Of a stretch of DNA of 64,000 nt, positions 22,044 through 32,918 are shown in pieces. The stretch's first letter is position 1; every line of letters begins with the position of its first letter. A model generated the notes under the pieces. That model was not told where the DNA came from, ran no database searches, and saw only the letters and a list, made by a program, of their open reading frames with translations. Source of the stretch: Ypsolopha sequella (taxonomy: Eukaryota; Arthropoda; Insecta; Lepidoptera; Ypsolophidae); contig OW203987.1 in the NCBI GenBank assembly GCA_934047225.1, positions 31,515,501 to 31,579,500 on the forward strand. The letters run 5' to 3'. The position numbers and the translations under genes are program-made.

Positions 22044-24107
22044 ATACCCCCTCCCGAAGCATAAGAGGTGCGCCTAGAGCACCGATCGCTGCCCTCAGCG
22101 TAAATAACAACAAAAAACTAAATTTTTTTTTAAAACTCAAAAGAAAAAAACAAATTACCCCCCCCCGATGATTTTATAAATAAACCAACACAAAACAAAA
22201 ACCTAATAACTAAAGTAGATGCCTGAAAACAGCACACCTACAAACAAAACCAAATAAAAACCAAAGACAAACATAAAACAAAAGAAACAAACATCCGTCA
22301 AAACCCAAAACAAAATCGAACCCACGACAATAAAATCAAAACCAAACAAAAGTAACCCTTCCTGCAGGAACAACAAAAGTAGTGCGCTAGTATTCGTAAT
22401 GACAAAATACTACCCACCAACAATAAAAATAAAACAAATGAATCATTCAAGAGTTCCGCCTCGGCCCCTCACCATCAACATGACCTGTATCACCGGAATC
22501 AACGAACTTAATCGAACTTACCGGAATTAACAAGCCACTCCAGTGAGAGGAAAAAAACACCAGGAGACTCCCACGAGTAACTCCCAGACGTCCAGGGATT
22601 ATCGCCCACTTCCAAAAAAAACCACGGCTACCCTATACCACCAAACGGCAGCGGACAAAAGTGTGCAATGGGTCACAAAAAAAAAAAAAAAAAACCGAGA
22701 CCTCTTTGAGCTGGAGTAGGTCACTGTCAAAATTTGACTTCTAACAAAACCGGTCCAGTGTATCCTAGCATACATCACCAACCTTACTTCCATACCTCTC
22801 TGCATTCTATCCATTTAAACATAACATCCAAACTTCTTAACGAGCCAGACAATGCTGTCCGTCAGTAACCTTTCAAAAAAAATTAGGTATCCCCCCAAAT
22901 ATATTGTTGGGACACTAAAACACTGGCCATGAAATCAAACTCAACTCCCACCCGGGCTCGCGAATGAAACAAAAGTGGAAAAACGGGATCATTACGAATA
23001 AAAGTCGCGACACTAACAAATCCAGCAGGGGGAATAAATTTTAAACAAAAACACGAATCTCACTAATACGTGAGTCCGTGAAACTAACCAAACCTCCTGA
23101 CTAAAACGTCATAAAATAAAAAACTGTTACTCAATTTTAATTGAAGAAAATCCCCCAAAACAAACAAAAAACAAAAATTTGAGTAACTTAAAAAAACATT
23201 ACTAGAAAGAAAAAAAAAATAATTACCCCCAAAGCAAACTATATTTATTATATGACGGTTAAAAAACAAAACAAACGAAAAAACCAAACCCGATACCTCG
23301 GCTCTTGCCTAAAAGCAAGTAAAACAAAACCCGGAACAACTCGAGCAGCGAGCTGAACCACGAACTAACCCCAATAAATAAATTAAAAAAACAAAAACCC
23401 AAAACCCAAGAATTGTAAAAACTTACAACCTCATGCACGAAGCTCAATCCAAAGATTAGTGTAAAAACCCACAATCACTGTTTTGAGGCTCCGTACATCA
23501 ACAAAAAAAACAAAACTCCAATTAAACCACAATAAAATTAAAACAAAATGAAATGCCGAGATATCAACAATCAAAACACACAAAAAACTGGCTTCCTTAA
23601 CAACGTCCAAAGACCTGTAAACGTGGATGTTAGCGTGTCCGCGCGAATAGTCAACTCGTAAATTAATTCATCGTTTAAGAGGACGTGAAACAATACTTCT
23701 TTAGTATCCATTTAAAAAAATCTGCTTCCTGTTTCTTACAAGTGTTTTAAATTCTTACAAATTAGTTTGGTACCAAATTCACTGAGTGCAAAAAAGAATT
23801 TACAAAACCACAAACACAACTCAGTGTAAACTAAATAAAATAAAAAAAATTTTAAAAATTTTTTGGTACCAAAAAAAAAACAGTGTAGATACACCCTAAG
23901 TTGATATTCACAAAAAAATATATATAGCACTTAAGCTTCCTTATATGTGCAAAAGCACACACTAAACCAAAGTACACAGTACAAAAAAAAAAATGTTACA
24001 CATACAAACCAAAAAAAAAAAAAAAAAATATCGAGTAACAAAAAAAACTCTGTTTCACCAAATAACCCTTCGACAAATATTATTATTTAAAAACCTAAGG
24101 GCGCCAT
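22044..24107 (+). other. Internal region of the LTR element, non-coding, A/C-rich strand
   Basis: It begins ataccccctcccgaagcata (the place where a primer-binding site should be) and ends aacctaagggcgccat just before the 3' LTR. The + strand is strikingly rich in A and C and poor in G over long runs, for example 22180-22370 and 23260-23600. No frame longer than about 70 codons is found, and the minus-strand frames are Phe/Leu-rich translations of A-rich sequence. No match to a standard TGG-type primer-binding site is obvious. Confidence 0.6.
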
Positions 24108-25617
24108 TGTCAGATAGCACGACCGGCGGGTACCCGGTATTTTCCACCGGTCGTGCCTCTTAACAAGATAAAATTAAAAAGTGACCTAATTGTAACCTAA
24201 TAGTTGGTAAAAGGTTCTGAAGAAAACTTCGTGGTACTTTACAATTAAGTGTATTTAACTTTATCACAAAATTGTCCAATTTCACAAGTTAAAAAGGTGT
24301 TACGGAAAATATTACTTAGTTACAAACTTTTGGCCAAGACCTTCATTTGGCATATATTCTGCCAAGACATTACTAAAACCTTTAGAACCTCTAAATAGTT
24401 GTGTCAGGTACCGCCTTAACCTCAGATAGTAATATTACATTGGAATTAGTTTTGCCAAGACATAAATAAAACATTTAAGTGAATAACTAGATGGGTTAGT
24501 TACCGCCTTAACCACAGGTAACTAAATTACATGGAATCTTGTGAAATTACATTTTAAAAAAACTTTAAGAGTAACAAAACTTGAAAACAAACAAGGGAAA
24601 ATAATTTCCAAATAAAATCTAGCTCAGTGGAGCCGTAGATCCAACTAACAATACATATTTGTCGATCATTCTCTTTAAACCAAATCGCCTGGTACACCAT
24701 TCAGTTTTACGAGGAAAAATTACTGAACTATTAATTCTACCTTTTAGGTTATTCAGTGAAACAGGAAGAAGAATTTTCTCTTGGTTAACAATAAGACATA
24801 TAACTAAGTGTCCTGAAAACATTCCGTCCAAGGCACCGTTATTATGTGAGGTTAAAAATAAAAATTTCAAAACATACTTGAATTCGCCAACATTTTCAAC
24901 AAGAAATGGCACGCCGACCGCACCCCACCTCAAGGTCAACGATCTCCGTCCTCGCAGACAAAGGAACTGCTTGACTGTGAACACCACGCGGCGGTCATTT
25001 CCCAGCCAGCTGGATAAAATCACCAAAGAAGTAAAACAGCAAAAACTCGAACTTGTAACTTGAACTTCAAACTTGAACTTGAAAACCCTGGAATTAGAAG
25101 AGAATAGACAATATTAAAACCTTTACCACACGGAACGATGAGAACAAAATTCCGGTGTCTCAAAAATACAAAGAAAGCAATACGTACCATGATCCGACAA
25201 TAGGTCAGATCTCCCACCAACCCGGCCAAAAAAAATCCTTTTTAAACCATCAATAAATATTTTCCTGAAATACAAAAACAATATTATAGAACTATTCCAC
25301 ACAAGATATACACACCAAATTTAACACGAAACCCACCTATTTTATTAAAGACACAACTCCTGTTGGCAGATCCGCCATTATCATTTTTCTATTCTAAACG
25401 ATTTTCTATTTCTATCAAAAAATGATGATACACACAACACGAGTCGACAGTAAAAAACCTGGCCGACAAATGCCCGAGAAACAACCTCGGAAATCGCAAC
25501 AGACAAGCGAGCGAACTTCATGTCTAGAAAAGAGGGTAAACCGCAATTTACCGTCAAGCAAAACAACGACGCGAAAACTTTGTGATAACCGCACCTTACA
25601 AAATTTGTTATGCTACA
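24108..25617 (+). repeat. 3' LTR, 1,510 bp
   Basis: Nearly identical to the 5' LTR. Differences by eye: a cluster of about nine within the first 70 bases, then only about ten scattered substitutions, plus one extra segment of about 34 bases near 25384-25417 (tttctattctaaacgatttt and following). Outside the first 70 bases the identity is about 99 per cent, which points to a recent insertion. Confidence 0.85.
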
Positions 25618-25621
25618 ACAG

Positions 25622-26240
25622 TAATTAAGGATTCTGATTTTTTAACTTTCCGAATACCAGTCCCAACAAATTAAAAGTATCAAAACTAAAATTTGTAGTA
25701 TACACTGTATTACAAGCAAAAGATCATTTAAATTTGCCGTTGTTTATCCAGGTTTATATTTCACTAGCCAGTCTCTACTATATTTCACTATAAACACCCA
25801 CGATTCGGTCACGACCCTCAACAAACGTCAAAAATTTAAAAATCGTGTCAGTTAATTAGTTCTTTGCCAGAATAACACTCCAGACAGAGCGATCACGAAG
25901 TGGGTAGCGGGGTGGTGCGGGGGATGCTTGAGTACCTACTTATAAAAAACTGAGATAAAATGCAACAGACCCATATGATTCTCATGCTCTGATTCCCATT
26001 GCAGTACTTGTTGTATTGATAGCTGGTAATCACTTCTTGTTCACAATTACGCTCATTTGTCAGTTCCTCGAATGTATGCAGACGTTGGTATAATTCATGT
26101 CCATTGATTCTGTTCGTGTTTCGTTAAAAATCCTGTCACTTTCTGTTTTTTTCACAATTTGTAATGCATACATCTTGCATACAATAAATAGCTAATTTTG
26201 CATTTAATTTTATTGTGTTCGTGTTACTTGGAAATTATGA
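25622..26240. other. Spacer with no recognised gene
   Basis: Sequence between the LTR element and LINE-A copy 2. The part 25740-26000 is moderately GC-rich (agtgggtagcggggtggtgc) but has no convincing frame. No match elsewhere in the window was noticed. Confidence 0.35.
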
Positions 26241-28250
26241 GGAATAAATTCAAATTCAAATAGTTTCTTTTGTAAAGTAGGTTTACATAATACACTTTTT
26301 ACGAGTCAGATTTAATCTTATAAAAATAAGTGTAATAAAATAATAAATGTAGGTACATGAACTAAATTAAAGGTTTATTTAATTTATGTAGCAATATATA
26401 TACGATTAAAAAGACAGGTAAAATCTATTATTTATTATACAAGGTGAAATCTAATCAACTGCCCGAACCCATTCCGAAGACCCGGCCAGCGACCAGGAAA
26501 AAGGTTCAATGATCACCAACCGAGCCCCCAGCACGAATCTGGGCTGCCGACCAAATCCCACCCTATATACTACATACTAATAGGTTACATATATAAATAC
26601 ATGCCTACCTCCGCCCATTCGATTAGTTTTGCTAAGAATAAATTGTCCAAATTGCTCTCTTTTACAAAACAAAGACTGCGTCTATATCCCCGGCTCTACC
26701 CAACAACCGCATACCGTATGACATAATGCTGTGAAAGTAACTAAAATAGACTCATCTAGCAGTATCTACGTCAGTAATTTGCCTTATGCGTCTAACAGCG
26801 TATGCGGCTGAACTAAGTCTACCACATAGGGCTTCTATATGGGGACCCCATTGAAGACGAGAGTATATCGTAATGCCTAAAAACTTAGTTTCGTTAACAC
26901 CAACATGGATCCCTGCGAAAGCATCCAAGCATCCTTTTGAATAACGTTTGGTAACGTAAATTTTATACATTTTGTCTGTTTTGCATTTAAAACTAAATTA
27001 TTTGCCGTGAACCAATCAAGAATCAGTGATAGAGTTGTATTCGTGTCGTCAAGGATATCTTAATGTCTATTCAATTTAAAAATAAGTGTCGTGTCGTCTG
27101 TGAATAGCACTATCTCAGATAAGTCTTTAGCTAAATAAGGAAGGTCGTTTATGTAAATCAAAAACAATAAGGGCCCCAATATGGAACTCTACGGGACACC
27201 CATTTTAACCAATGCCCTAGATGACTTTACTCCGTTAATAAAGCCGATTTTGAAGGCTTTAGTTTTAGTTTTAGTGCTGTCAAAACTTGAAATTTTCCAA
27301 AGTAATTTAGCTTCTGTACCTGACACATATGAACTATTTTGCAATTATGAAAATTTAGTTTTGACAGCACTAAAACTAAAATTAAAGCCTTCAGAATCGG
27401 CTACAATGTCTACCTTTTGAATTCTATCAATTAACGCAATCTAAAGCTTTTGAGAGGTCACAAAACACACCGAACGCATCTTGCCTCTCTTACCAAACAT
27501 CAAATATGTGCTTGACTAAAGCAACTCCTGCATCTGTGGTTGACCGCTCTCTCTGGTAAATCCACATTGTTTACAGTGAAGCAACTTTTTAAAATTGAAA
27601 TGAGATAATAATTGATAAAAAACAATTTTTTCGAAAATTTTACTCAATGCTGGTAAAACTGACATCTGTTTATAATTGGAAGGGGCTTCATTGTCACCCG
27701 ATTTAAAAAGAGGGATCAATTTACTCAACTTAATTAAATCAGGAAAGACACCATCATCTACACATTTATTAAAAATTAAAGCTAAATAAGGAGCTATTAA
27801 ATCAATAACAGAACATGAAATTTTAACAGATAGGCCCCATAAACCCTCTGTTTTTTTTTATTTAGAGATTTAAATGCTTTAATGACAGTTAATGAGTTAA
27901 TATGTTCAAAGTTAATACAGAATGCCACTGAGTCACGTGCTCACTCAAGAGATCATGCGCAAGTCCTGGGCTTGAATTTAAATCTTTAGTTATCAAGAAA
28001 GGAATGTCAGTAAAGAATTGGTCAAAGGTATTCGCAACTTCTTTATCTCCTATAACAACTTCATTGTTAATATTCAACTTTAGTTCATAATTCCGTTTCT
28101 CACTCTTCCAAGTTTCAGTATTTATGATATTCCATACTGCTTTCACTTTATTATCGGCCATTCTAAGTTTAAATTCAGATACAAACCTTTTCGCTTTTAA
28201 GCACACACTAATTTGAAAATACCTGAGTATTTTTTCAAGAAATCAGTAAT
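26241..28250 (-). mobile_element. LINE-A copy 2: longer but rearranged copy on the minus strand
   Basis: The minus strand carries the LINE-A 3' UTR (26241-26640), then a jump directly into RT coding sequence. The piece equivalent to about 19100-19745 of copy 1, some 650 bases of RT C-terminus and proximal 3' UTR, is deleted. Further upstream come palm blocks with LFTDD, the VP-stop-SSILGPLLFLIYINDLP block (stop at about 27193), a MITE insertion at 27239-27402, then CGFTRES and the fingers region KLIPLFKSGDN and SVLPALSKIFEKIV (27516-27728). Last comes a spacer-domain frame at 27889-28206 with KVKAVWNIIN and FDQFFTDIPFLI. It reaches further 5' than copy 1 but is more decayed. Confidence 0.85.
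27239..27402. mobile_element. MITE copy 2, inserted in LINE-A copy 2
   Basis: Ends aaagccgattttgaaggctt and aagccttcagaatcggcta are inverted repeats matching MITE copy 1 at 17322-17492. The uninterrupted LINE sequence is visible in copy 1 at 18488-18500 (aggcattaatggggt). The insertion splits it between ttaat and aatgtc, leaving a few duplicated A/T bases that could be a short TA-type target duplication. It must be younger than this LINE copy. Confidence 0.8.
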
Positions 28251-29222
28251 TTCAATATTATAATTTTGAAGGATTTTATGCCGTATAATTCTTACAAGCA
28301 ATTTCTGCTCTTATAAATACCATATAACATGAACATGGAGTCGCGTACAACAAAACTCATGAAAGGTAAAAACAGTATAAAGGAAACGGTTTTCTTGCAA
28401 AAGAAAAATAAACCCTTACTACAGTAACCGTCTGCCCGTCCGTCGTAGCTCGAGAAGAGCGCAGCTCAAGAAGAGCGCAGCCCAAGATGAGCGCAGTCCA
28501 AGAAGAGCGCAGCCCAAGAAGAGCGGAGCCCAAGAAAGGCATTTTGCTGAAAATTATTCGATGACTGTTGGAAATATTTTACAAATTCGCGTAGGATGTC
28601 AAATGTAGCGTGTCGTATTCTCTATTATATTGATAAAATAATTATATAGTACGAGGTACGCGTTACAGACCAGTGTGTAGTTAGTTGTCCGAGGCATGGT
28701 CGGGGATGAACATAGCTCACAGCTCAAGTATGCAAATGAGTGGCGTGTTGCGTGTTGCGGCTTGCGGAACATTCAGCACTGCATGTGTACACCGAGCGAT
28801 GCACACGTTCAGTAATGCGCAGCAGTGTATAGCACTCGGGGCAGCGACCTCGTCCACCACCGTGCACTCTTTGTGTGACGTGTCACCGAGTACGGTCGCC
28901 AGCACGACAGGCTCCCTTTTTGCAGTTCTTATTGCGGGGCGTCACAGCCGTTATAATAGTTTCGAAATAGGTAGTGTGTCAGCAGGCTACTGTACAAGTG
29001 AATGAACCAAGTATAAGCACTTCAACTGCGCGAGTACGTCGTGAGATTGGCAAGGGGAGGTAGACAGAAGTGTGTCAGAAAGTTTCAGGAAAATAAAAGG
29101 GCTAGCTATATTTCATGGGAAAGCGATTATGGATCATAGGTACAAATGTGACTTATTTTGACAAAATGCAAACTGTTTTTTTTACTTTCAACTTATTATG
29201 CATACTCGTAACTATCTTATTT
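28251..29222. other. Spacer with a short array and a GC-balanced patch
   Basis: The 16-bp array is listed separately. The part 28670-29020 has a higher GC content and no CpG loss, with frames open on both strands (28685-29005 plus; 28717-28905 minus); neither resembles a known protein. A tataaaataattatata run at about 28631 precedes it by some 45 bases, so a promoter/5'-UTR reading is possible. Confidence 0.3.
28452..28535. repeat. 16-bp tandem repeat, about 5 copies
   Basis: Units of the form aagagcgcagcccaag repeat five times with single-base changes (ctc/ccc, atg/aag, gcg/cgg). Confidence 0.85.
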
Positions 29223-29890
29223 TTAGGGTTCCGTAGTACCTAAAAGGTACAAAAGGAACCTTATGGTAAGACTCCGTTGTCCGTCCGTCCGTCCGTCCGT
29301 ATGTCACAGCCTCATAGCTTTTAGCACCGTTAAGAAGATGGCATACTCTAGCAACTTTTTTTATTACCCGTCCAGCACAATAAGTCTCAAAGACTTTATT
29401 TGCTTTTCATAGAGGCGATTATATGTTGGCGCTTTGGCCTCTTTTTCTTAGACGCGTAATACTAGTGATCACGCAGCGAAACAACAAATTGGTGTGTTTT
29501 TAGCTAATGCTGATATATTTTGTAGGGAAAAAAATATTGAATTTAGGTGATATACATTCATATTTCTATTAAGTACCTATTTTATGAAAAAAAAATCAAG
29601 TTGATCTCTTAATCGCGTTATTCAAGCGAACGTTTGAAAACCAAAAAAAAAAGAGGTTGCAAAACATTTTTTTTGACAAAAATATAAATCTTAGTACATT
29701 TTTTATACGTAAGATCCCTAGAGAAAAGATTAATAAACCAATTTGTATTTTTTTCAATACAAGGAGAGTCCGAATTTCTTCAAACGAATCCTAGATAGAC
29801 TGGAGTTGGTCATGCTCTAGGCTCAGGTACAGTCTTAAAGATAAATACATGAAATTTGGCACAAAAATAACATTAATTTACCCACATATC
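29223..29890 (+). mobile_element. ggttccgtag-family repeat, copy A, split by a nested element
   Basis: The left part, 29223-29345, starts agggttccgtagtacctaaa and contains the (GTCC)n run and gtcacagcctcatagc. The right part resumes at about 29836 with cttaaagataaatacatgaa and atttggcacaaaaataacat. In copy C (51.4 kb) these two halves are contiguous (caccgttaaagataagacat), so the 29352-29827 segment was inserted into this repeat. The family has no coding region here. It is widespread in Lepidoptera as far as I know, but I cannot name it. Confidence 0.75.
29352..29827 (+). mobile_element. Dispersed repeat of about 475 bp, copy 1, nested in the ggttccgtag repeat
   Basis: It starts near caactttttttattacccgt and includes gacgcgtaatactagtgatc and acgcagcgaaacaacaaatt. 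It ends near actggagttggtcatgctct. An inverted copy with the same landmarks lies at 35017-35485. Identity by eye is roughly 80-85 per cent with small indels. No open frame and no terminal inverted repeats are obvious, so the class is unknown. Confidence 0.75.
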
Positions 29891-29939
29891 ACGGTGTAAT
29901 AAAACCTGTGCATTAAGTACACGCAATGAGCCTACAACG

Positions 29940-30190
29940 TCCTGCGTGTGCAATATAACAACGCCTTTAGGATGCTGTTGCGGCTGCCGCGATTCTGCAG
30001 TGTATCTGGCATGTTCGCGGAAGCGCGTACAGATGATTTTTACGCCATAATGCACAAGAAAACTGCCTCCATGCTACTCAGACTACGGGAATAGTAAAAT
30101 TTACTATGCTACGGGGCAGTGGCAACGGCATCCTGAAGATAATTGCGGACCGAATGGATTGTCCCATCTAGAAATTCTGGGTAGAACGAT
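29940..30190 (+). pseudogene. Non-LTR retrotransposon fragment, C-terminal domain
   Basis: The + strand frame reads RVQYNNAFRMLLRLPRFCSV, continuing SGMFAEARTDDFYAIMHKKT and ASMLLRLRE before a stop. A shifted frame then gives GNGILKIIADRMDCPI. This string of motifs (YNNAFR-LL-LPR-CSASGMFAEA, then I-ADR-DCP) is one I know from the C-terminus of LINE proteins in moths and butterflies. A stop and a frameshift make it a relic. AT-rich sequence to about 30300 may be its 3' UTR. Confidence 0.7.
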
Positions 30191-30382
30191 CCATTGGGTT
30201 ATTTAAATAATCAATTTTGTTCATGTTCCCTTTGTTTTACTTACCTTGTTTTAACCCTTACACTAACCTACCTATAGATTTTTAATCTGAAAATAAACAG
30301 TCATTTATGTATTTATTTCCCTACAAAATTGTTAACAATCACAAAGACTCGGCTGTTTTGTTTGAAAAAGTAAGGTTTCATA

Positions 30383-30530
30383 TCCCGCGGACCTCATCAC
30401 GTGCCCCGCGGACCTCATCACGTGTCCCGCGGACTCCATCACGTGTCCCGCGGACCCCATCACGTGTCCCGCGGACCCCATCACGTGTCCCGCGGACCTC
30501 ATCACGTGTCCTGCGGACCCCATCACGTTT
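30383..30530. repeat. 21-bp tandem repeat, 7 copies
   Basis: The unit is ccgcggaccccatcacgtgtc with c/t changes. Each full unit contains CCGCGG and CACGTG. Frames run through it on both strands because 21 is a multiple of three; these are not genes. Confidence 0.92.
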
Positions 30531-31970
30531 ATGAAACACATTTTCTGTAATTTGAGCAGAACTAATTATGCTAAGAATACCTTCTTCAAACTGTTATATT
30601 ATTATAAACAATAAAAAACTATGTTACTCAAACAAAATTTTCCCAACTGTTTTCTTGTATGTCGAAAGAGAAAGTGCAAAAATATCAACATCAATTAATA
30701 GTTTATACTAGAATTATCTTTCACATAGTCATACAATCTTCCTTGTTGTTACCCAAAAAAACCGTACCATACCATTTCGTTTTTGTTATCTAAATTTACA
30801 AAAAGTTATAATAATTATTTATAATAAAATATGAAAATACTGTTTGTTTTCCTGAATAAAGTAAAATAAAATAATTAAATCTTACCCACTCCCTTGCAAG
30901 TTTGCCCACTGTCATTTCAATGCAATGATCTGGGAACATGACGTGAGGCAGGAAGGAACATGACTCGTGTGAACATTTAAATAGGTAATTATATTAATTT
31001 TACAATAAAGTCCGCTTTAGCCGCCGTTATGCAAGTTATTGTCTCAATACAACACTACGTACATTGTTGTGTCGTGGCGTCAAGTGGCGTGCGAAGGATT
31101 TAGTACTGATATAGAGGAAACTGTCTGATAGTGAGTTCTGGGCAGAGGTCAGATTGTTTATATTGATTGTAAAACTGAAGTTGTTATTTTAACGACCATT
31201 TTGGGACCTTCATCTCTTATTTGTAAAAGTTTTGTACAAAAACGTTGCTTTTTGTATGGCGTGCCCTTCTGGATCGCAATTTTCTTGGAATTTGGAGCAT
31301 TGTTTATTTTTTATTTCCGTATAATTATATGAAGTGATTATAAATAAAAAGATCATAGGCTATTCTGACGTGAAATTTTGAATGTGATTATGCTTTATTC
31401 AATACAAAAATGGTGGTAAACTGGCGACATTAGTTGGGAAAATTTACGAATTATTATGTTTTTCCACAAATAGTGTCAAAAAAATACTTATTCTAGTACA
31501 TTACGTATCAACAGATTTATATTTCAGATCTTTTGGCAATTTACTATTGCAAGTTTTTTGAATTCTTATTAAATAATTAGGTCCTTAAAGTTGACAATGT
31601 GATTAGTTTTCCGTAAACAAGGTGTGGGAGATTGACCGCTACAAAAAAATACAAAGTATAGTATTTGGAAATGTGGTACATTAACTGTCAATAGGAAATA
31701 TTGGTCTATGTTTATCAAGTCTTTTTAAATTGATAAATTAGGCGCTTGAAATTTTAGATTTCTAGCTAAAAGTGTGAAATGGCTCTAAAATAAAATCAAA
31801 GATATTACGTCCATATTGCATTGTTTCTTAACTAAGCTTTTACTCGTTTTATTTTTCAGTATTTTTCTTTTCTGCTACGGCGTTGGCCGTAGCAATCGTC
31901 ATGGAGCATTGTAAACTTACTAAATTTTATTTACTCCGTACTTAGCTATAAATATCTATAGGTACCTAGG
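30531..31970. other. AT-rich spacer without a recognised gene
   Basis: No coding frame above background and no repeat shared with other parts of the window. A short hairpin, tgctacggcgttggccgtagca, lies at about 31873-31894. Confidence 0.4.
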
Positions 31971-31974
31971 CTAT

Positions 31975-32295
31975 GTGGGCTAGTGGTTTAAACATCTAGT
32001 TCACTAATCTGGAGGTACGGGGTAGGAACACAGTTGTGTATGATTTGCGTGAGTGTTCGAGTATAGCTTCTGACTTCCGTAATCGGAAATACATGTGATA
32101 CATCCTTTTGGGTATTCCTGTGGCGACGATGTAAACTATGTGCAGTGTAGCTGTGATGTCTCTGTATTTCTCCTTACACTCGGCTGGACACTCAGTTGAA
32201 GTGCCGATGTGCAACACGAACATGCGATGTGAGCGGCCCCCTCCACCTACCACCACTATGTACCAACTACTGACAGACACTATCGACACAAGTTA
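31975..32295 (+). mobile_element. SINE-like element, about 320 bp
   Basis: The segment starts tgtgggctagtggtttaaac, an A-box-like head, followed after about 30 bases by a degenerate B-box region (gtacggggtaggaacac). The body contains cttctgacttccgtaatcgg and atacatgtgatacatc, phrases I associate with a lepidopteran tRNA-derived repeat. A 97-codon minus-strand frame (31996-32289) covers the same stretch and is probably incidental. Confidence 0.4.
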
Positions 32296-32334
32296 CACTT
32301 TTTTATTTAAATAATATTATTTATTAAAATATTA

Positions 32335-32520
32335 CTCCCTGAGTTACACAACAGAATCCTCCGAGGTTATCTGTAATGTACGTACAATGTCCAATACCTA
32401 ACCTAACCTAACAATATGTACATAAGAATCGCCATGGTACTATAAACCTATCGTGGAGGAATGGACATTGTACGTACATTATAGATAACCTCAGTGGAAT
32501 CCGTCCTGTGACTCAGGGAT
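32335..32520. mobile_element. Foldback / MITE-like element, about 186 bp
   Basis: The left arm ctccctgagttacacaacag continues through gaggttatctgtaatgtacg. The right arm is its inverse, running atagataacctcagtggaat to tgactcagggat. Arms are about 59 bases with around 85 per cent identity; the loop contains a cctaacctaacctaac stretch. It is non-coding. Confidence 0.8.
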
Positions 32521-32918
32521 CTGAAGGTAGAACGGAGTAGGCCGGGGTTGGGGTCGGTGGTTATTTGTTAGCGCACTGCGCGCCGCCCGCCCGCGGACCC
32601 ACCACCGTTGTAACGAGGAAGCCTCTTCAATTCCTAGAACGGCTGAATCAATTTACTTACTGTTATTGGCAGATGGTTAGTGTCAAACTGAGTTGTTCTT
32701 AACTAAATCTAACTCTTTGATCGGGATGAACATTAATACTGTGTTAATATTTTGGCTGTTTACGAAATATAGTTGATAACCTTTAGTTCGTAATGAACAC
32801 GTTCTGCATGCTAGATGATCTCTCGTAAATAATGAACTACTAAAGGGTACCAAAGGGTACCAAGGAGCCATCACAAAATTAGTGTAATTGCAGTAGTAGT
32901 AATATAGAAGCTATATAC
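32521..32918. other. Spacer; would be intron 1 of the minus-strand signal-peptide gene
   Basis: A GC-rich bit at 32570-32600 (gcgccgcccgcccgcggacc) is followed by AT-rich sequence and a duplicated ctaaagggtaccaaagggta at about 32840-32860. No coding frame was recognised. Confidence 0.35.

Larger units (their letters stand above)
20570..25617 (+). mobile_element. Complete non-autonomous LTR retrotransposon, 5,048 bp
   Basis: Two long direct repeats (20570-22043 and 24108-25617) each begin TGTCAGATAGC and end GCTACA, giving the canonical TG...CA LTR borders. The 4-bp sequence acag occurs immediately before the first (20566-20569) and after the second (25618-25621), consistent with a target-site duplication. 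The internal region, about 2.06 kb, has no gag, protease, RT, RNase H or integrase frame on either strand, so the element must use proteins supplied by a relative (a LARD-type layout). A 4-bp duplication is seen in insect Ty3/gypsy-type elements, but without pol the clade is unproven. The strand is assigned from the A-rich strand, as usual for retroelements, and is tentative. Confidence 0.85.
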
